Below, in pieces: positions 13,347-16,420 of a stretch of 16,420 bases of DNA; positions within the stretch are counted from its first letter, which is position 1, and each line of letters begins with the position of its first letter. The position numbers and the translations under genes were made by a program. The notes below the pieces were generated by a model. It saw only the letters and a list, made by a program, of their open reading frames with translations. It was not told where the DNA came from and did no database searches. This stretch comes from an uncultured Flavobacterium sp. (GTDB taxonomy: Bacteria; Bacteroidota; Bacteroidia; Flavobacteriales; Flavobacteriaceae), in assembly GCA_945957245.1 (NCBI GenBank), contig CAMFLD010000013.1:1-16420 (forward strand). The letters run 5' to 3'.

Positions 13347-13381
13347 AATTACGAATTACGAATCAGGAATTAGTAATTATT
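13347..13381. repeat. Tandem heptamer array upstream of pepT
   Basis: Five consecutive 7-bp units: AATTACG, AATTACG, AATCAGG, AATTAGT, AATTATT. The first two are identical and the rest are degenerate. It lies directly behind the pepT -7 box. Together with the possible ORF at 13377-13499 it occupies the left half of the 330-bp gap between pepT and the next gene. In the right half (13500-13646) I see only AT-rich DNA with a weak hairpin (AAGGCTTC / GAAGTCTT, 13551-13568). Confidence 0.7.
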
Positions 13382-13499
13382 CGGTATTGTCAGCATTTAG
13401 GTTTTTTGTGATTTGCTTTAGTTTTGAAAGAGGCATGGTTTTGAGTTGTTGCTGCCAGTCGGTGTTTTGATCAATAGGTTTGAGGTTGTAATAAAGCAT
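13377..13499 (-). CDS. Possible 40-residue ORF or gene remnant
   Basis: An ATG-started frame encoding 40 residues beginning MLYYNLKPIDQNTDWQ and ending NLNADNTE. It is hydrophilic, without signal peptide or membrane segment. The frame is closed by TAA eight codons upstream of the ATG. The composition looks protein-like (mixed, with few low-complexity stretches) and GC is higher here than in the flanking DNA. There is no recognisable family, no clear ribosome-binding site and no -7 box close by. It could be a small gene, the 3' remnant of a decayed gene, or chance. Confidence 0.3.
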   Translation of the reverse strand: MLYYNLKPIDQNTDWQQQLKTMPLSKLKQITKNLNADNTE

Positions 13500-13646
13500 A
13501 ATGAATTTAACCGGAATGTATTATATTTAATCATTATCCGATAAAAGGGAAGGCTTCAAGAAGTCTTTAATTCTGTAATAATCTGTGAAAAAAGTATTTA
13601 ATAGTAAAAATGGTTATTCTGATAAATAAATTTGGAGAGGAATAAA

Positions 13647-14123
13647 TTATAGACCGATATACTTTTCAAAACTAACCTTTTTAGCCATATAGTATTGATT
13701 ACTATTAGGTTCAGCATTTATGATATATACGTTAAACTTAGATAAAGTTTCTAAAAAATTTCCAATCTTTATACAACATACAATATCCTCATAGTTTAAA
13801 TAATTTAAAACATCTTTCTTTTTAATCAGAACAGGATCATTATTTGACTTCTTATTTAAATATTTAAAAATAACTATATCGCTGGAGGCTCCCTTAACCC
13901 TTATTTTATTTTCCAGATTACCATTTTTATTTACTTTTAACTCCATTTCAGTGGTATTCCCTTTTGTGTCGAAATTAATTTCGAAAGTTTGGTAAGTAAG
14001 ACTATCGTTTATAACTTCACTTATTGGCTTTTGGTTTATGAATAGAAATAAATTCTGCTTTGAATCCTGTGAAAAGCAATTGGTAAAATTTAGGATTAAG
14101 AAAAGTAACAGAAGTTTTTTCAT
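13647..14123 (-). CDS. Small exported protein of unknown function
   Basis: A 158-residue protein, not recognised. Residues 1-19 form a signal peptide (MKKLLLLFLILNF, then FSQ). A Cys at 16 does not fit a good lipobox, so a soluble periplasmic protein is more likely than a lipoprotein. The mature part is beta-rich (LTYQTFEINFDTKGNTTEMELKV) with a Cys pair (IVCCIKIG) near residue 117. It starts with ATG at 14123, 17 bp after the stop of the upstream membrane protein, and so is probably the last gene of the three-gene leftward cluster. Composition is AT-rich like its neighbours. No terminator was seen after it. Confidence 0.8.
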   Translation of the reverse strand: MKKLLLLFLILNFTNCFSQDSKQNLFLFINQKPISEVINDSLTYQTFEINFDTKGNTTEMELKVNKNGNLENKIRVKGASSDIVIFKYLNKKSNNDPVLIKKKDVLNYLNYEDIVCCIKIGNFLETLSKFNVYIINAEPNSNQYYMAKKVSFEKYIGL

Positions 14124-14140
14124 AGACGTGTTTTTTATTT

Positions 14141-14755
14141 TTAGTGCAGCATTGGGGAAAGCAACTTAAATTCTTTCCACATCCCTTTTTCTTTTTTATA
14201 AACCATAATGCCTGACCAGGTTGATTTAACGTAAACAAGACAGAATTTTTTATTGAGAGAATATATAGGTTTTGAAATAAAAACATTGAGTTTTTCTGCG
14301 TCCTTACTATTTCCTGACGATGCTACTTCTATTGATTTGTCATTTATATCATCTGATTTCCAATTATTACTTATGTTTTTTTGAGATAAATAATTTGAGA
14401 GCTCTTTTTTAGTAAAAACTGTTTTATAAACCGTTTCATCAATATTATTTTCCTGCTTTAGGTTCTCTAACTTTTTAGTGTCATTCATCAATTGATAATG
14501 ATATAATGAATCTACTAATGCTATGACAAAAGAATTGTCATTGACAGGATTTAATTGTATTGTCCTGTTCTTTTTTAATTTTTTTGTTTTTTCGAGAATT
14601 TGATTCACTAAAACCCCATCCTCTGTTGATTCAAATTTATTAATTGTCCTGAAAGAAAGGAATAGGGTTAAAAATAATAAATAACTAGCTACAAGGAACG
14701 CCTTTTGGGGCTTCAGATTGTATATTATCTTGTTCAATTGCAAATGTGTTTCCAT
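14141..14755 (-). CDS. Membrane-anchored protein of unknown function
   Basis: A 204-residue protein, not recognised. A short basic N-terminus is followed by one hydrophobic segment (about 19-36, AFLVASYLLFLTLFLSF), an anchor or uncleaved signal. The rest is presumably periplasmic. The middle (55-145) is Lys/Asn-rich and probably helical. The C-terminus has SKPIYSLNKKFCLVYVKSTW and GIMVYKKEKGMWKEF (about 160-198), reminiscent of small Bacteroidota proteins ending in a repeated beta-strand unit with a final KxxGxWK; this is only a resemblance. The ATG at 14755 lies 71 bp inside the upstream lipoprotein gene in another frame. Later TTG starts at codons 5 and 7 would still overlap, so translational coupling is likely. 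Confidence 0.75.
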   Translation of the reverse strand: METHLQLNKIIYNLKPQKAFLVASYLLFLTLFLSFRTINKFESTEDGVLVNQILEKTKKLKKNRTIQLNPVNDNSFVIALVDSLYHYQLMNDTKKLENLKQENNIDETVYKTVFTKKELSNYLSQKNISNNWKSDDINDKSIEVASSGNSKDAEKLNVFISKPIYSLNKKFCLVYVKSTWSGIMVYKKEKGMWKEFKLLSPMLH

Positions 14756-16334
14756 AATCTTGTTGTTGTTCTGTTGTTAAAACTGTTAAAAATAAATCTG
14801 TACCGCTCATTGTACCCCAAGCTAGTTTTACACAATATTCAGGGGTTACAGTTATTCCTTTAGAAGTAGCATAATTATATATACTATTGGCCATTTTTTC
14901 AATAAAATTTTTCATTGCATTATGAATTTCATTGTCTAGCGGATCAAATGTATCTTGCACTTGATTATTATAAAAGGCAATAAATGCGTTTAATAAAGTA
15001 TTATAATTTGAATCAGTAGCCACGAGAGTACCTTTTATGTATAAATTAATTAGGTAAGCATGCACTAGCTCATGTAAAGTCACTGATATTATTCCAAGAT
15101 TAGTACTTGTATTTAAAAATGAATCATCAAATTTAATATTAATTGTGAAGTTTTGAGGAGTACCTGACCAATTAGGACTTGTATAAGCATTTGTATTTGG
15201 AATATTTCCATTAGAAAATCTAATGTTAGCATTATCAGTGCTGTTAAATGTTTGTTGAATTAATTCTGTGAAAGGAGAACAAGTATCAACAATATCTTTT
15301 ATTATCTCTTTTTGACAAGGTTTATTGATTCCATAAATTGTTTTTTTTACATAATCCACATCTATTCCATTAATTGTAGCATCAATCATTTCTTTTACAA
15401 AATTTTGACTATATATTGACCAATTATTTCTTACAAGATAGATTGCACATTCAGGATGATTATCAAAAACCTGTTTTTGTTCATCATTTAATCGATTAAT
15501 AAAACTCGTGTAGTTATAATAGAACAGTTCCCCATCTGTTAGGGAGTTTCCAAAATCTTGTGTATTTAGGCCGGTAATTATGTCGCTACCCGACTGTGTA
15601 TTTGAAGAACTACCACTTCCGGTTGCTCCGCTACTGTTGAAACTCCCATTACTACCAATGCCCTGATTAAAACCAGCACCTGATGAACCATTGTCAAAAT
15701 AACAGGAGGAACCGATTACCACCGTTGTTGTGTGTGATACTGTATTATACCCAAAATTTCCTGTAAGGTCGCCATTATCAATGGGTGGTGCATATTCGGT
15801 TGTGGTAGTCAGCGTTATATTGATACACTGAAACCTAAAGGAATCAATGTTAACCCCGTCTTTCATTAAGGCAACAAATTGCTTTTCACGTAGTGCTTTC
15901 TGTTCTTCTGTGAGGTTTAACACCTCTTCTTTTTTTAAATCATACTTGACTAAAAAGACATCATAATTACCGTCTAATTTTTCGTTGAAACAGATATTCT
16001 TAATTTTTTCATCAGCGGATGTTCTGATAATAGGGAATGTATAGGATTTTAAATTGTCTTTTTCAATGTAGAGCCCTTTTTCATCATCAAAATAGAGTCC
16101 TGCTTTCTCATCAAAAACTAATTTAGAATTACTACTCTCAGTTGTGGTGTTTACCTTTATTTTCCTGATACTGTTGACAGCCTGACTTAATTTAGAATTT
16201 GTTTTTGCGGTCATGCTTTTCATAGAAAAGGGTCTGACAATGATTTTATTCTGCTTTGCAAATTCTTTTTCGGCTTCACAGCCTGTTAGAAGCACAATAA
16301 ATGAAATGAAGATTACTTTGAAAATATTTTTCAT
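14685..16334 (-). CDS. Lipoprotein with putative zincin metallopeptidase domain
   Basis: A 549-residue surface or periplasmic lipoprotein. The signal peptide ends LLTGC, so Cys19 is probably lipidated. An N-terminal region (about 65-180) contains short repeats of the type EKAGLYFDDEKGLYIEKDN, then SYTFPIIR and VFLVKYDL. I associate this layout with paralogous Flavobacterium lipoproteins, from memory. A Gly/Ser/Asn-rich low-complexity linker spans about 205-255. The C-terminal domain (about 265-549) contains TLHELVHAYLINLY: HELVH (421-425) is an HExxH zinc motif. H471 (DNEIHNAM) is a plausible third ligand, followed by MANSIYNYA. Target and activity are unknown; a cell-envelope protease or a secreted effector are both possible. 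It starts with ATG at 16334 and is first gene of a three-gene AT-rich cluster. Confidence 0.85.
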   Translation of the reverse strand: MKNIFKVIFISFIVLLTGCEAEKEFAKQNKIIVRPFSMKSMTAKTNSKLSQAVNSIRKIKVNTTTESSNSKLVFDEKAGLYFDDEKGLYIEKDNLKSYTFPIIRTSADEKIKNICFNEKLDGNYDVFLVKYDLKKEEVLNLTEEQKALREKQFVALMKDGVNIDSFRFQCINITLTTTTEYAPPIDNGDLTGNFGYNTVSHTTTVVIGSSCYFDNGSSGAGFNQGIGSNGSFNSSGATGSGSSSNTQSGSDIITGLNTQDFGNSLTDGELFYYNYTSFINRLNDEQKQVFDNHPECAIYLVRNNWSIYSQNFVKEMIDATINGIDVDYVKKTIYGINKPCQKEIIKDIVDTCSPFTELIQQTFNSTDNANIRFSNGNIPNTNAYTSPNWSGTPQNFTINIKFDDSFLNTSTNLGIISVTLHELVHAYLINLYIKGTLVATDSNYNTLLNAFIAFYNNQVQDTFDPLDNEIHNAMKNFIEKMANSIYNYATSKGITVTPEYCVKLAWGTMSGTDLFLTVLTTEQQQDYGNTFAIEQDNIQSEAPKGVPCS

Positions 16335-16383
16335 AAATTTGGTTTGTTAAATTAAACTTTGTCGAAGATTGTTTTTTAACTGT

Positions 16384-16420
16384 GAGAGCCATTACATCCT
16401 GTAGTGGCTTTCTCTTTTTT
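16384..16420 (+). terminator. Rightward hairpin plus T-run with no visible gene
   Basis: GAGAGCCATTACA (16384-16396) pairs with TGTAGTGGCTTTCTC (16400-16414), with one G-U wobble and a two-base bulge, around loop TCC, followed by T6 at the window edge. The T-run is only on the rightward side. The nearest gene to the left reads the other way. It could end an antisense or small RNA, or belong to something beyond the edge. Confidence 0.5.

Noticed and set aside
13347..13381. CRISPR array
   Set aside because: The units are seven bases with no spacers, and no cas genes are nearby.
14017..14286. Leftward 89-codon ORF spanning the junction of the two small exported-protein genes
   Set aside because: It overlaps both better-supported frames out of phase and lacks a signal peptide or family motif.

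Overview
The window looks like chromosome from a Flavobacterium-type member of the Bacteroidota. Base composition is AT-rich. Exported proteins have Bacteroidota-style signal peptides ending in FSQ. Several genes are preceded by the Bacteroidota -7 promoter element TAnnTTTG (for example TATCTTTG and TATATTTG) rather than a sigma70 TATAAT box. Nearly every recognisable protein resembles the flavobacterial form of its family, including the long NusB, the Pur-alpha-like DUF3276 protein, the cyclophilin-FKBP fusion and the dimeric eukaryote-type NADP isocitrate dehydrogenase.

Left part (1-4653): the 5' end of a TonB-dependent receptor, read leftwards and broken by an in-frame TGA; a secreted protein of unknown function (+); then leftward icd, rplS, trmD and a DUF1569/DinB-like gene. 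Here rplS and trmD are separated by about 200 bp. That gap holds a heptamer-based inverted repeat, an rplS promoter with both elements, and a structured leader.

Middle (4676-11314): a divergent promoter pair drives the DUF1569 gene (-) and a dual-domain peptidyl-prolyl isomerase (+). Next come a small haem c lipoprotein and a CsaA-like tRNA-binding protein (+). A convergent block follows with a Pur-alpha-like protein and an ABC half-exporter (-). A leucine-dehydrogenase-family amino acid dehydrogenase, nusB and yajC then read rightwards; nusB and yajC form a tight pair.

Right part (11360-16420): a leftward pepT-YdeI-family pair, about 330 bp of mostly non-coding DNA with a heptamer array and one possible 40-codon ORF, then an accessory leftward cluster of three unrecognised exported or membrane proteins. 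The first of the three is a lipoprotein with a Gly/Ser-rich linker and an HELVH zincin motif. It overlaps the second gene by 71 bp, and the third follows 17 bp later. The window ends in a hairpin plus T-run that points rightwards and has no visible gene to terminate.

Most of the window is core housekeeping: TCA cycle, translation, protein folding, amino acid catabolism and peptide breakdown. The least explained parts are the zincin lipoprotein cluster, the structured intergenic element at 4139-4211, the heptamer repeats and the interrupted receptor gene. No rRNA, tRNA, CRISPR array or insertion sequence was recognised.
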